From Polyangiaceae bacterium UTPRO1 (GTDB lineage Bacteria > Desulfobacterota > Binatia > UTPRO1): 64,000 nt of DNA. The translations under genes and the position numbers were made by a program. Location: assembly GCA_002050235.1 (NCBI GenBank), contig MWST01000026.1, forward strand, positions 1-64,000. The letters run 5' to 3'. The notes beneath the pieces are model-generated. The model was not told the origin of the DNA, searched no databases, and saw only the letters and a program-made list of their open reading frames with translations. Below, in pieces: positions 18,112 through 28,843 of the stretch (positions are counted from its first letter, which is position 1; the number at the start of each line of letters is the position of its first letter).

Positions 18112-19290
18112 CTACTTCCCGCTCTTGGCGCGGCGGACGCCGTCGTAGTGGTCCGCCTTCTGCATGTACTCGGGATCGTTGAAAGGCTGATCGCCGAACT
18201 CGTCGATCGCGTAGGCCTTGGTGGTGTAGGCGTTGGGCACGACGTCGCTCTCCTGCGGCACGCTGCCGCCGAGAGTCGAGAGCATCACCGAGAAGAGCGA
18301 ATAAGGTCCCGGCGCCTTCATGTCGTGGAACATGAGCCCGTAGTACACGAGCGGCACCCAGTGCGCTCCGGGCGGCAGCTCGGCGTCGGCGAAGGCGTAG
18401 CCGATCATCTTCGCGTCCGCGGTCGTCACCAGCGTGCCCTCGATCCGGAACCTGCCGGCCTCCTCGACGTCGACCTCGGCATCTATCTGCAGATTGCCGT
18501 CGACGACGGCGTCGCGGTAGCGGCCGGTGAGGTGGGCGGTCTGCACGCTGTAGACGAAGCTCGTGGTCGCGTTCAGCGTCTCCCCGCGCGCGCTCTCGGC
18601 CTGTACCAGCACCCGATACTGGCCCCGGAAGTCGTTCGGCGCGTCGGGGTCCGGCGTATAGACGGCCACCCACTGGTCATCGTTCGCTTGCGCGTCCCCG
18701 TGCGTGCCGTCGTCGTGGAAGGCGAGCGGCGCCACCATGGCGCCGTCCATCGTCTGGATGACGCCGCGCACCGCGCGCGCGGCGTTGCGGAAGCGACGCA
18801 GCTGCTCGCGGCCGGACCGGCCCTCGGCGGCGTCGGCCCGAACCTTTCGTAGCTCGACGATCTCGGCGTAGATGACGATCTCGCCCGGGGCCTCGAAGCT
18901 CGGCAGCGAGGGGTAGGCGAGAAGCCGCGGCTCGGGATGCTTCTCGTCACCGTCGAGATCGACCGCGGGCCACCGCCCGCGGGCGATCGGGTCGAGTCCG
19001 TCCTCGAGCGAGCGCGAGGTGCGTGGAAAGCGCGCCGCCTTGCGGTAGCGCGCCGCCGCGGCGGCGGCCTGCTCGGCAGTGAGCTTGCTCTCGTCGACTG
19101 GTTCCAAGGACGTCTCGGTGCGCACGACCGCGGGCGCGCGCGTGGCTGCGGGTGCCGTCTCGACGCTCGGCCGCGGCGTGCCTGTCGCCGGCGGCGGCGG
19201 GAGCGGCGCCGGCGCGCGCCGGCCGAAGAACGCCAAGAGCGCTGCGGCGACCGCGACCACGACGACGATGACGAGGGAGCGGCGAGGCAT
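18112..19290 (-). CDS. Membrane-anchored protein of unknown function, choice-of-anchor-X-like (copy 2)
   Basis: 392 residues. N-terminal anchor (SLVIVVVVAVAAALLAFF), a Pro/Ala-rich linker to about residue 60, a short helical segment, then FPRTSRSLEDGLDPI and a beta-rich ectodomain with DDGTHGDAQANDDQW (possible calcium-binding loop) and YRDAVVDGNLQIDAE. It is a paralogue of the gene at 5565-6716 on the other strand; both share the anchor, linker, key phrases and a closing YxxKADHYD-type segment (YMQKADHYD here, LEKADRYD there). Role unknown. It lies 76 bp downstream of nuoN in the same direction but has no functional link to complex I that I can see. Confidence 0.75.
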   Translation of the reverse strand: MPRRSLVIVVVVAVAAALLAFFGRRAPAPLPPPPATGTPRPSVETAPAATRAPAVVRTETSLEPVDESKLTAEQAAAAAARYRKAARFPRTSRSLEDGLDPIARGRWPAVDLDGDEKHPEPRLLAYPSLPSFEAPGEIVIYAEIVELRKVRADAAEGRSGREQLRRFRNAARAVRGVIQTMDGAMVAPLAFHDDGTHGDAQANDDQWVAVYTPDPDAPNDFRGQYRVLVQAESARGETLNATTSFVYSVQTAHLTGRYRDAVVDGNLQIDAEVDVEEAGRFRIEGTLVTTADAKMIGYAFADAELPPGAHWVPLVYYGLMFHDMKAPGPYSLFSVMLSTLGGSVPQESDVVPNAYTTKAYAIDEFGDQPFNDPEYMQKADHYDGVRRAKSGK

Positions 19291-19366
19291 GATTCGAGGA
19301 ACGGCGGACGTCTAGCACGCCGCCGACGCGAGCGACAATCCGGGTGCAGCGCGGCGCCGGGAATCT

Positions 19367-20887
19367 CTAGCCGAGGAAGAACCGCACCGAGCGCTCGGCG
19401 AGCGCCATGACGGGCGCCCAGTAGAGCCCGAGCCCGATCGTCGGCACGGCGAGGAAGTAGAGCAAGAACGCGTTATGGGCGTCGAGCGCCACCACGCCTT
19501 CGTCGCCGCGCGGCCGGTCGAGGAACATCGTCCGCACGATGCGCAGATAGTAGTAGAGCGCTACCAGCGTGTTGGCGAAGCCGACCAGCGCCAGAACGTA
19601 GAAGCGCTGCTCGACGACGGCGGCGAAGAGGTAGAACTTGCCGACGAAGCCGGCGAGCGGCGGAATGCCGGCGAGCGAGAAGAGGAAGATCGCCATGGCC
19701 ACCGCCGGCACCGCGCCGCCGCGCCAGGCGAGCCCGCGATAGCCGTCCATGTCCTCGCGTCCGGTGGCGTTGGCAACCACCATGACGACGGCGAAGGCGC
19801 CGAAGTTCATCAGGTAGTAGGTCACGACGTAGAAGAGCATGGCGCGCAGGCCGGCGTCGTCGAGGACGACGAAGCCCATCAGCAGGTAGCCGGCATGGGC
19901 GATGCTCGAGTAGGCGAGCAGCCGCTTCAGGTTCCGCTGCCCGAGCGCCCCGAGATTCCCGAGCGTCATCGTCGCCATGGAGACGACCAGCATGAGCGTC
20001 GGCCAGTCGAGGCCTGCGAGGGTCGTCCACGCGCCGCCTGCGCCCGGCTCCGACAGCCCCGGGTAGAAGAGCCGGATCAGGATCGCGAAGCCCGCGGCCT
20101 TCGAGCCGACCGAGAGGAACGCGGTCACCGGGATCGGGGCGCCCTCGTAGACGTCCGGGGCCCACATGTGGAACGGCACCGCCGCGATCTTGAATCCGAA
20201 GCCCGCGAGCACCAGCACGACGGCGACGAAGACCGTGAGCGGCGCGGCGGCGCCGTGAGCAAGGGCGTCATGGATGGCGCGATACTGGAAGCTGCCGGCG
20301 AGCCCGTAGAGCCAGCTCATTCCGTAGACCATCACCGCCGACGCTACACCCCCGTAGATGAGGTACTTGAGCGCCGCCTCGCCGGCGCGGCGGTCGTGGC
20401 GGCGGTAGCCGGTGAGCACGTACGAAGTCAGGCTCACGAGCTCGAGCGCCAGGTAGGCCATGAGGAGGTTCGCCGCCGCCGCCATGTAGAAGAGGCCGAC
20501 CGTCGCGGCGAGCACGAGCGCGTAGTACTCGCCCTCCTCGCCGCTGTCCTGCACCTCGGCCGAGCCGAGCGACATCCAGACGGTAGCGAAGGCAGCGAGC
20601 GCGAAGACGAGCTTGAAGAAGACGGCGAAGCCGTCGACGACGACCATCCGCGACCAGAGCCAACCCTCGCCGCCGCGCAGTAGGCCCTGCACCAGCCAGC
20701 GCTCGCTGAACGGCAGGCGGATGCCGATCGCCGCGATCAGCGCGGCGGCGCAGGCGAGCAGCGCTGCGGCCCCGAGCTGCTCCTTGGCGCGCACCACGGG
20801 GTCGGCGGCGACGATGCCGATCGCGGCGCCGATCAGGATCAGCTCCGGGGCGCTGTACGCGACGCTCGCGGCGTTGCCGAGATCCAT
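19367..20887 (-). CDS. nuoN: NADH-quinone oxidoreductase subunit N
   Basis: 506 residues, about 14 hydrophobic segments. It is one of the three antiporter-like, proton-pumping membrane subunits of complex I. Family signatures include YYALVLAATVGLFYMAAA, LELVSLTSYVLTGY (with the conserved Glu), GFGFKIAAVPFHMWAPDVYEG (the key Lys and the PFH..PDxYEG box) and LKRLLAYSSIAHAGYLLMG. ATG at 20887 lies 2 bp after the nuoM stop. It is the last nuo gene of this transcription unit. Confidence 0.95.
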   Translation of the reverse strand: MDLGNAASVAYSAPELILIGAAIGIVAADPVVRAKEQLGAAALLACAAALIAAIGIRLPFSERWLVQGLLRGGEGWLWSRMVVVDGFAVFFKLVFALAAFATVWMSLGSAEVQDSGEEGEYYALVLAATVGLFYMAAAANLLMAYLALELVSLTSYVLTGYRRHDRRAGEAALKYLIYGGVASAVMVYGMSWLYGLAGSFQYRAIHDALAHGAAAPLTVFVAVVLVLAGFGFKIAAVPFHMWAPDVYEGAPIPVTAFLSVGSKAAGFAILIRLFYPGLSEPGAGGAWTTLAGLDWPTLMLVVSMATMTLGNLGALGQRNLKRLLAYSSIAHAGYLLMGFVVLDDAGLRAMLFYVVTYYLMNFGAFAVVMVVANATGREDMDGYRGLAWRGGAVPAVAMAIFLFSLAGIPPLAGFVGKFYLFAAVVEQRFYVLALVGFANTLVALYYYLRIVRTMFLDRPRGDEGVVALDAHNAFLLYFLAVPTIGLGLYWAPVMALAERSVRFFLG

Positions 20888-20889
20888 CG

Positions 20890-22386
<1,497 letters not shown>

Positions 22387-22398
22387 GCCGCAAGGCTC

Positions 22399-24453
22399 CT
22401 AGAAGAGGCGCGCGATCAGCACCAGCGCCACCGCGCCGACGACGACATAGAGATAGGCGTTGATGTGGCCGGTCTGGAGGCGGCGGAGTCGACCGCCGAG
22501 GGCGTACGTCGCGGCGGCGAGTCCGTTGACGACGCCATCGACGACCCGCGCATCGAAGCCGCCCTCGAGCCGCGCGATCGCCCGCGTCACGGCGGCGCTG
22601 CCGTCGACGATGCCGTCGATGATGCGGGCGTCGAGCCACGCGCCCGCGCGCGCGAGCGCGAAGGTGCCGCGGCCGAAGATGGCCCAATAGATCTCGTCCA
22701 CCCAGTACTTGTTGAGCAACAGCCGGTACGGCGCGCCGCCGGCTATCGCCGCCAACGCGTCCGCCGACCCCGCAGGGCGCCGGTAGATCAGGTAGGCGAC
22801 GCCGGCGCCGGCCGCCGCCATGGCGACCGAGACGGCCATCAGCATCCATTCGAGGCGCGCGTCGTGGGCGGCCTCCGCCGCGTGTGCGGCGTCGACGTGC
22901 TCGCTCGCGAACACCGGCGACAGCCACGCGGCGAAGGGGTTGGCTCCGCCCAGGCTCTCGGGAACGCCGAGGAAGCCGATCAGCAGCGCCCCCGCCGCCA
23001 GGACCACGAGCGGCCCGGTCATCGCCGGCGGCGACTCGCGCACCTGCGCCGCGCGGCGCGCCTCGACCCGCGAGGCGCCGAAGAAGACCAGCAGCACCTG
23101 CCGGCCGACGTAGCCCGCCGTGAGCGCGGCGCCGACGACGCCGACCCCCCACAGGAGGGCGCTGCCGTACGGACTCGACCAGGCGTGCCAGAGGATCTCG
23201 TCCTTGGAGAAGAAGCCGGCCGTGAGCGGCATGCCGCCGAGCGCCAGCGCGGCGACGAGGAAGGTCGAGAACGTGACCGGGAGCGCGGTGCGGAGCCCGC
23301 CCATCTGCCGCATGTCCTGCTCGTGGTCGAGGGCGTGGATCACCGAGCCGGCGCCGAGGAAGAGGCAGGCCTTGAAGAACGCGTGGGTCACGAGATGGAA
23401 GACGCCGGCCGTCCAGGCGCCGACGCCGAGCGCCAGGAACATGTAGCCGAGCTGGCTCACCGTCGAGTACGCGAGCACGCGCTTGATGTCGTTCTGGACG
23501 AGGCCGATGGTCGCGGCGCCGAGCGCGGTGGCGGCGCCGACGCCGGCGATCACCGCGAGCGTCGCCGGCGCCAGGGCATAGAGAAAGTGCAGCCGCGCGA
23601 TCATGTAGACGCCGGCGGTCACCATGGTCGCGGCGTGGATCAGGGCCGAGACCGGCGTCGGCCCCTGCATCGCGTCCGGCAGCCAGACGTGGAGCGGGAT
23701 CTGCGCCGACTTGCCGGTGGCGCCGACGAAGAGCAGCAGCGTCACCAGCGTCGCCGCCGGGACGCCGAGCAGGACGCGCCCGTCGAGGCTCGCGGCGTGG
23801 CGCTGGAGGTCGCGGAAGACCAGGGTGCCGTGCCCGGCCGCGTCGAGCGCCCAGAAGAGCGCGAAGACCCCGAGCACGAAGCCGGTGTCGCCGATGCGGT
23901 TGACGATGAACGCCTTGTTGCCGGCGCCGGTGTTCACCGGCTCGCGCCACCAGAAGCCGATCAGCGCCCACGAGCAGAAGCCGACGCCCTCCCAGCCGAC
24001 GAACATGAGCAACAGGTTGTCGGCGAGCACCAGCACGAGCATCGCGAAGGTGAAGAGGTTCAGGTAGGCGAAGTAGCGCCAGTAGGCGTCGTCGTCGCGC
24101 ATGTAGGCGGTCGAGTACAGGTGGATGAGGCCGCCGATCCCGGTGACGACGAGCAGCAGAGTGGTCGCCAGCGGGTCGGCGAGGAAAGCGACGTCGACGC
24201 GCAGCGAGCCGACCGCGAGCCAGCGCCAGACGACATCGAGGAGCAGCCGCCGTTCGGGATCGAGCCCGAGCAGCCGCAGGAAGACGGCGACGGACACCGC
24301 GAAAGCCGCGACCACGGGCGCCACGGCGATCGCAGCGACGGCGCCCTTCCCCGCCCGGCGCTGGATCGCCTTGCCGAAGAGGCCGTTCACGACCGCTCCC
24401 GCGAGGGGCAGGAGCGGGATCCAGCGCAGCATGGTGACGGCGATCGGATCCAT
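22399..24453 (-). CDS. nuoL: NADH-quinone oxidoreductase subunit L
   Basis: 684 residues. It is the most distal antiporter-like subunit of complex I, with the long C-terminal lateral helix expected beyond about residue 500. Signatures: MFVGWEGVGFCSWALIGFWW (conserved Glu), GATGKSAQIPLHVWLPDAM (pump Lys) followed by MQGPTPVSALIHAATMV, and DIKRVLAYSTVSQLGYMFL. The C-terminal region contains near-repeats (DARIIDGIVDG and DARVVDGVVNG) in the amphipathic lateral helix. Eight bp separate its ATG from the nuoK stop. Confidence 0.96.
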   Translation of the reverse strand: MDPIAVTMLRWIPLLPLAGAVVNGLFGKAIQRRAGKGAVAAIAVAPVVAAFAVSVAVFLRLLGLDPERRLLLDVVWRWLAVGSLRVDVAFLADPLATTLLLVVTGIGGLIHLYSTAYMRDDDAYWRYFAYLNLFTFAMLVLVLADNLLLMFVGWEGVGFCSWALIGFWWREPVNTGAGNKAFIVNRIGDTGFVLGVFALFWALDAAGHGTLVFRDLQRHAASLDGRVLLGVPAATLVTLLLFVGATGKSAQIPLHVWLPDAMQGPTPVSALIHAATMVTAGVYMIARLHFLYALAPATLAVIAGVGAATALGAATIGLVQNDIKRVLAYSTVSQLGYMFLALGVGAWTAGVFHLVTHAFFKACLFLGAGSVIHALDHEQDMRQMGGLRTALPVTFSTFLVAALALGGMPLTAGFFSKDEILWHAWSSPYGSALLWGVGVVGAALTAGYVGRQVLLVFFGASRVEARRAAQVRESPPAMTGPLVVLAAGALLIGFLGVPESLGGANPFAAWLSPVFASEHVDAAHAAEAAHDARLEWMLMAVSVAMAAAGAGVAYLIYRRPAGSADALAAIAGGAPYRLLLNKYWVDEIYWAIFGRGTFALARAGAWLDARIIDGIVDGSAAVTRAIARLEGGFDARVVDGVVNGLAAATYALGGRLRRLQTGHINAYLYVVVGAVALVLIARLF

Positions 24454-24461
24454 CGCGGCGC

Positions 24462-24773
24462 TCAGTGCCTCAACGAGTGCGTAGCGTCGACGTCGATGCT
24501 CTCGAAGTTGCGGTAGATGCCGAGCACGATCGCCAGGCCGACGGCCGCCTCGGCGGCCGCGAGCATGATCACGAAGATGGCGAAGATCTGTCCATCGGTC
24601 GGCGTTCCCGAGTAACGGGCGAAAGCGACGTAGTCGATGTTGGCGGCGTTCAACAAGAGCTCGATGCCCATCAGGATGCCGATCGCGTTCCGCCGCGTCA
24701 GCACCGTGTAGAGTCCGAGCGCGAAAAGGACGAGGCCGACGAAGAGGACGTGCTCCAGGGGAACGCCCGGCAT
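24462..24773 (-). CDS. nuoK: NADH-quinone oxidoreductase subunit K
   Basis: 103 residues, three membrane helices, standard size for NuoK (MrpC-like). Key features are GLYTVLTRRNAIGILMGIEL with the conserved Glu in helix 2, NAANIDYVAFA, and AAAEAAVGLAIVLGIYR with the second conserved acidic residue. ATG at 24773 is chosen because it gives the canonical N-terminus (MPGVPLEHVLFVGLVLFALG). Longer in-frame extensions overlap nuoJ and are not needed. Confidence 0.95.
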   Translation of the reverse strand: MPGVPLEHVLFVGLVLFALGLYTVLTRRNAIGILMGIELLLNAANIDYVAFARYSGTPTDGQIFAIFVIMLAAAEAAVGLAIVLGIYRNFESIDVDATHSLRH

Positions 24774-24780
24774 CGCGCGC

Positions 24781-25281
24781 TCAGCCTCGCAGCTCTTTCC
24801 GCGACACGACGATGGCGCCGACCAGCACTGCCAAGAGCACGAAGGAGGCCAGCTCGAACGGCAGCACATAGGGTCCCAGGAAGCCGTCGCCGATGGCGTG
24901 GGTGGTGGGCGCATCGGAGAGCGCGGCGGCGACGGGCCAGCGCGTGGCGACTATCGCCCGGCCGAGGATCCAGGCCGCGGCGCCGACCACGGCCAGCGCC
25001 GCCGGCCGCCCGGCCGCCCGGTTCGACACCGCTACGTCGGCGATCCGGTGCGTCAGCATGACGGCGAAGAGGATGAGTACGAGGATGCCGCCTATATAAA
25101 TGAGGAACTGCGCGCCGGCGACGAAATCCGCCGCCAGGAAGACGTAGATAGCAGCGACCCCGAAGAGCGCTCCCAGGAGCGCGAAGGCCGAATGGACGAT
25201 GTTGCGAGAGAAGGCGACGCCCGCAGCGCAGACGATCGTGAAGGCAGCGAAGACGTAGAAGAGAGCCGCGGACGACGACAA
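24781..25281 (-). CDS. nuoJ: NADH-quinone oxidoreductase subunit J
   Basis: 166 residues, five membrane helices. Signatures: NIVHSAFALLGALFGVAAIYVFL and the pi-bulge region FVAGAQFLIYIGGILVLILFAVML, characteristic of NuoJ. There is no ATG near the N-terminus. TTG at 25281 is preferred because GGGGGA lies 8-13 bases upstream and the product then begins SSSAALFYVFAAF at the expected helix. It is separated by 155 bp from the carboxylase gene upstream, the widest gap in this transcription unit. Confidence 0.9.
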   Translation of the reverse strand: MSSSAALFYVFAAFTIVCAAGVAFSRNIVHSAFALLGALFGVAAIYVFLAADFVAGAQFLIYIGGILVLILFAVMLTHRIADVAVSNRAAGRPAALAVVGAAAWILGRAIVATRWPVAAALSDAPTTHAIGDGFLGPYVLPFELASFVLLAVLVGAIVVSRKELRG

Positions 25282-25436
25282 CGCGCTGGTTTCCCCCGGA
25301 TGCGAGTGGCGAACCGTTTCGTCAGTGGCGACGCAGAGTTGCTGCGCTGCCGAGCGAAGGTCGGGAGGGAGTAACAAACTCGCCGCAGGCCCGCAAATGG
25401 CGCCGCGCCGGGGCTGCCGGCGGGCCAACGGCCCGG

Positions 25437-28400
25437 TCACCAGGCGTCGATGCAGGGGCGCTTCTTGTGCGCCCGCCGTTCCGGCGCCGGCGGTGCGGCG
25501 GCGAACGCGGCGGCGATCACGCGGCGGGTGTCGGCGGGGTCGACGACATCGTCGATCTCGAAGTGCGAGGCCGCGCTCACGCCCTTGCCGTGGCTGTACA
25601 TGCGCTCGACCATCGCCTCGTAGAGCGCGCGGCGCTCGACGGGATCGGTGAGGGCCGCCAGCTCCTTGCGGAAGCCGAGCTTCACCGCGCCTTCGAGCCC
25701 CATGCCGCCGAGCTCGCCGCTCGGCCAGGCCATCGTGAGGAGCCCGGCCTTGAAGCTGCCGCCGGCCATCGCCATCGCGCCGAGCCCGTAGCCCTTGCGG
25801 AGCACGATGGTGCAGAACGGCGTCGTCAGGCTGGCCCCGGTCAGGAACAGCCGCGCCGCGTGCCGGACCAGCGCCCGGCGTTCGATCTCGGGGCCGACCA
25901 TGATGCCGGGCGTGTCGCAGAGGAAGACGATCGGGAGATCGAAGGCGTCGCAGAGCTGGAGGAAGCGCGCCGCCTTGTCGGCGCCGTCGGCGTCGATCGC
26001 GCCCGCGAGGTGCATCGGGTCGTTGGCGACGATGCCGACGGGGCGGCCCTCGAGACGGGCGAGCGCCGTCACCATGCCGCGACCGAACGGGCGCCGGAGC
26101 TCGAGCACCGAATCCGTATCGGCGAGCGTCGCCACGATCTTCCGCACGTCGTAGACGCGCAGGCGATTCTCGGGGACGAGCGCGCGCAGCCGGCGCTGAT
26201 CGGCGCACGACCATTCGGCGACCGGCCCCTGGAAGTAGCCGAGGTACCGTTTCGCCGCTGCGACCGCCTCGGCCTCGTCGGCGACCGCGACGTCGACGAC
26301 GCCGTTCGGCGATTGCACGCTCATCGGTCCGATCTCCTCCGGGCGGAAGACGCCGAGGCCGCCGCCCTCGACCATGGCCGGACCGCCCATGCCGATGTTC
26401 GAGTCGGCGGTGGCGATGACGACGTCGCAGCAGCCGAGAAGAGCAGCGTTGCCCGCGAAACAGAAGCCCGCGTTCACGCCGACGAGCGGCACCAGGCCCG
26501 AGAGGCGCGCGAACGCCTGGAAGGTCGGAACGTCGAGGCCGGCGATCCCAAGGGCGTCGGTATCCCCGGGGCGCCCGCCTCCGCCCTCGCTGAAGAGCAC
26601 TACCGGCAGGCGCTCGCGCTCGGCGATCGCGAGCATGCGGTCCTTCTTGCGATGGTTCTGCGCGCCCTGAGTTCCGGCGAGCACCGTGTAGTCGTACGCG
26701 AGCACGACACATGCGGCCCGCGCCTTGGGGACGATGGCGCCGTTCACCGTTCCGATGCCGGCGACGAGCCCGTCGGCCGGCGTCTTGGCGATGAGGTCGG
26801 CGAGCGCCCGGCGCTGACGTTGCGCGGCGATCACGAGAGCGCCGTACTCGACGAAGCTCCCCGGATCGCAGAGATCGTCGACGTTCTCGCGCGCCGTGCG
26901 CCGGCCGGCGGCGCGGCGCCGGGCGACCGCCTCGGGACGCGCGGCGTCGAGGCCGACGGCGTGGCGCTCGATCGCCTCGGCGAGGTCCGGGCGCAGGTGT
27001 GCGAGGTCGACGTCCGGAGGCGCCACCGCGTCGGGCGCATCGCCGCCGGCCGGCGCCAGCAGCGCCAGGAGGTGGCCCGCGAAGACGGTATCGCCGGGCG
27101 CGACCGCGATGCGACGGACGACGCCGGCGCGCTCGGCGGCGACGACGTGCTCCATCTTCATGGCCTCCATCACGAGGAGCGTGCTCCCGACCGCGACCGC
27201 GGCGCCCTCGGCGACATCGACGCTCACGACCGTGCCCTGCATGTGGGCGCGCACCGCGAAGGCGTCGCCGTCGTCCGCCGCGGCTGCGGCAGTCTCCCGC
27301 GGCCTGCTCGGCGGTTCGCCGCTCTTGCCGTGCGCCAGCACCGCGAGCGGATCGCCGCGATCGACGCGCGCGCCCGCGAGCGGCGCGGCGCCGGGCTCGT
27401 GGAGCCGGTGCGCTGCGCGCTCGGCCGCAGCGGCGACGAGCGCCGCCGCGTGGCGCTCGACGAAGCCGGTGTCGATCCGGTCGGCCGCGACCTCCGGATG
27501 GCTCACCAGCGCGTACAGGAAGTCGAGGTTCGTCGGCACGCCCTCGATGCGGCATTCGGCGAGGGCGCGCGCCGAGCGGGCGAGCAGCGCCGGCAGACCG
27601 CCCGCCGGCGCGTGCACGACGAGCTTCGCGAGCAGCGAATCGAAGCGCGGATTGGTGGTGTAGCCGGCGTAACCGCAGCCGTCGACGCGCACCCCGGGTC
27701 CCGACGCCGGCTCGTAGGCGGTGAGCGTACCGCCGCCCGGCACCGCCTCGCCGTCGGCGCGCATCGTCTCCATGTTGATGCGGAGCTGGAGCGCGTACCC
27801 GCGCGCTGCCGGCTCCGCGCCCGCCGCGAGCCCGACGTCGGCCAGGGTGTCGCCGCCGGCTAGCCGCAGCTGGGCGGCAACGAGGTCGATGCCGGTCACG
27901 ACCTCGGTCACCGTGTGCTCGACCTGGAGGCGCGGGTTGGCTTCGAGGAAGTAGAACGCGCCCGCGGCGTCGGCGTCGATCAGGAACTCGAAGGTACCGA
28001 GGCTCGCGTAGCGCACCGCCGCCGCCATGCGCAGCGCCGCAGCGGCGAGCCGCGCCCGCAGCGCCGGCACCAGACCCGGGCTCGGTGCGATCTCGACGAG
28101 CTTCTGGTGCCGGCGCTGCAGCGAGCATTCGCGCTCGCCGAGCACGGCTACGGCGCCGCTGCCGTCGCCGACCACCTGCACCTCGATGTGGCGGGCCCGC
28201 TCCAGCCAGCGCTCGGCGTAGAGGTCGCCGTTGCCGAACGCCGCCGCCGCCTCCGAGCGGCAGCGCTCCCACGCCTCGGCGAGCGTTGCGGCGGCGCGGA
28301 CGACCCGCAGACCGCGGCCGCCGCCGCCCGCGACCGCCTTCAGGACGATCGGCGCGCCGCCGCCGGCAGCGAAGAGCTCGGCTGCGGCGGCGACCGACGT

Positions 28401-28811
28401 CGGCGCCCGCGTGCCCGCGAGGACCGGCACATCGTGGGCGGCGGCGAGCGCCCGCGCCTGCGCTTTGTCGCCGAGGATCGCCAGCGTCTCCGGCCGCGGC
28501 CCGACGAAGCCGAGCCCGGCGTCGGCGCAGCGAGCTGCGAAGTCGGCGCGCTCGGCGAGGAAGCCGTAGCCAGGGTGGATGGCGTCGCAGCCCGTCGCCC
28601 GCGCCGCGGCGACGATCGCCGCGGCGTCCAGGTAGGCCGCCGGCCCGACGCCGGGTAGCGGGCGCGCTTCGTCGGCCAGGCGCGCGTGCAGCGAGGCGGC
28701 GTCGTCGGCGCCGTGCACGGCGACCGTGCGCAGCCCGAGGTCGGCGGCGGCGCGCAGCACCCGGATCGCGACCTCACCCCGGTTGGCGACCAGCAGTGCG
28801 CGCAGAGCCAT
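25437..28811 (-). CDS. Single-chain biotin-dependent acyl-CoA carboxylase
   Basis: 1124 residues carrying all parts of an acyl-CoA carboxylase in one chain. Residues 1-450 are biotin carboxylase (LLVANRGEVAIRV, GGGGRGLR ATP-grasp loop, HIEVQVVGD, ANPRLQVEHTVTE). A linker domain follows. A biotinyl domain has the attachment motif EAMKMEH with Lys552. From about 640 the two carboxyltransferase halves follow (GTQGAQNHRKKDRM, CDTPGIMVGPEIE, SFKAGLLTMAWPSGELGGMG). The order matches the single-chain long-chain acyl-CoA carboxylases described in Mycobacterium avium and some proteobacteria. Substrate could be acetyl-, propionyl- or longer acyl-CoA; sequence alone does not decide. It is cytoplasmic and sits between nuoI and nuoJ, an unusual place, 32 bp from nuoI. 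Confidence 0.9.
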   Translation of the reverse strand: MALRALLVANRGEVAIRVLRAAADLGLRTVAVHGADDAASLHARLADEARPLPGVGPAAYLDAAAIVAAARATGCDAIHPGYGFLAERADFAARCADAGLGFVGPRPETLAILGDKAQARALAAAHDVPVLAGTRAPTSVAAAAELFAAGGGAPIVLKAVAGGGGRGLRVVRAAATLAEAWERCRSEAAAAFGNGDLYAERWLERARHIEVQVVGDGSGAVAVLGERECSLQRRHQKLVEIAPSPGLVPALRARLAAAALRMAAAVRYASLGTFEFLIDADAAGAFYFLEANPRLQVEHTVTEVVTGIDLVAAQLRLAGGDTLADVGLAAGAEPAARGYALQLRINMETMRADGEAVPGGGTLTAYEPASGPGVRVDGCGYAGYTTNPRFDSLLAKLVVHAPAGGLPALLARSARALAECRIEGVPTNLDFLYALVSHPEVAADRIDTGFVERHAAALVAAAAERAAHRLHEPGAAPLAGARVDRGDPLAVLAHGKSGEPPSRPRETAAAAADDGDAFAVRAHMQGTVVSVDVAEGAAVAVGSTLLVMEAMKMEHVVAAERAGVVRRIAVAPGDTVFAGHLLALLAPAGGDAPDAVAPPDVDLAHLRPDLAEAIERHAVGLDAARPEAVARRRAAGRRTARENVDDLCDPGSFVEYGALVIAAQRQRRALADLIAKTPADGLVAGIGTVNGAIVPKARAACVVLAYDYTVLAGTQGAQNHRKKDRMLAIAERERLPVVLFSEGGGGRPGDTDALGIAGLDVPTFQAFARLSGLVPLVGVNAGFCFAGNAALLGCCDVVIATADSNIGMGGPAMVEGGGLGVFRPEEIGPMSVQSPNGVVDVAVADEAEAVAAAKRYLGYFQGPVAEWSCADQRRLRALVPENRLRVYDVRKIVATLADTDSVLELRRPFGRGMVTALARLEGRPVGIVANDPMHLAGAIDADGADKAARFLQLCDAFDLPIVFLCDTPGIMVGPEIERRALVRHAARLFLTGASLTTPFCTIVLRKGYGLGAMAMAGGSFKAGLLTMAWPSGELGGMGLEGAVKLGFRKELAALTDPVERRALYEAMVERMYSHGKGVSAASHFEIDDVVDPADTRRVIAAAFAAAPPAPERRAHKKRPCIDAW

Positions 28812-28843
28812 GGGTGCAGGCGGACCGGGCAGCGGCGCCGCGG

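Noticed and set aside
25282..25436. Small gene or RNA between nuoJ and the carboxylase
   Set aside because: Only a 6-bp hairpin near 25421-25435 and no conserved frame were seen. The gap probably holds the nuoJ leader.
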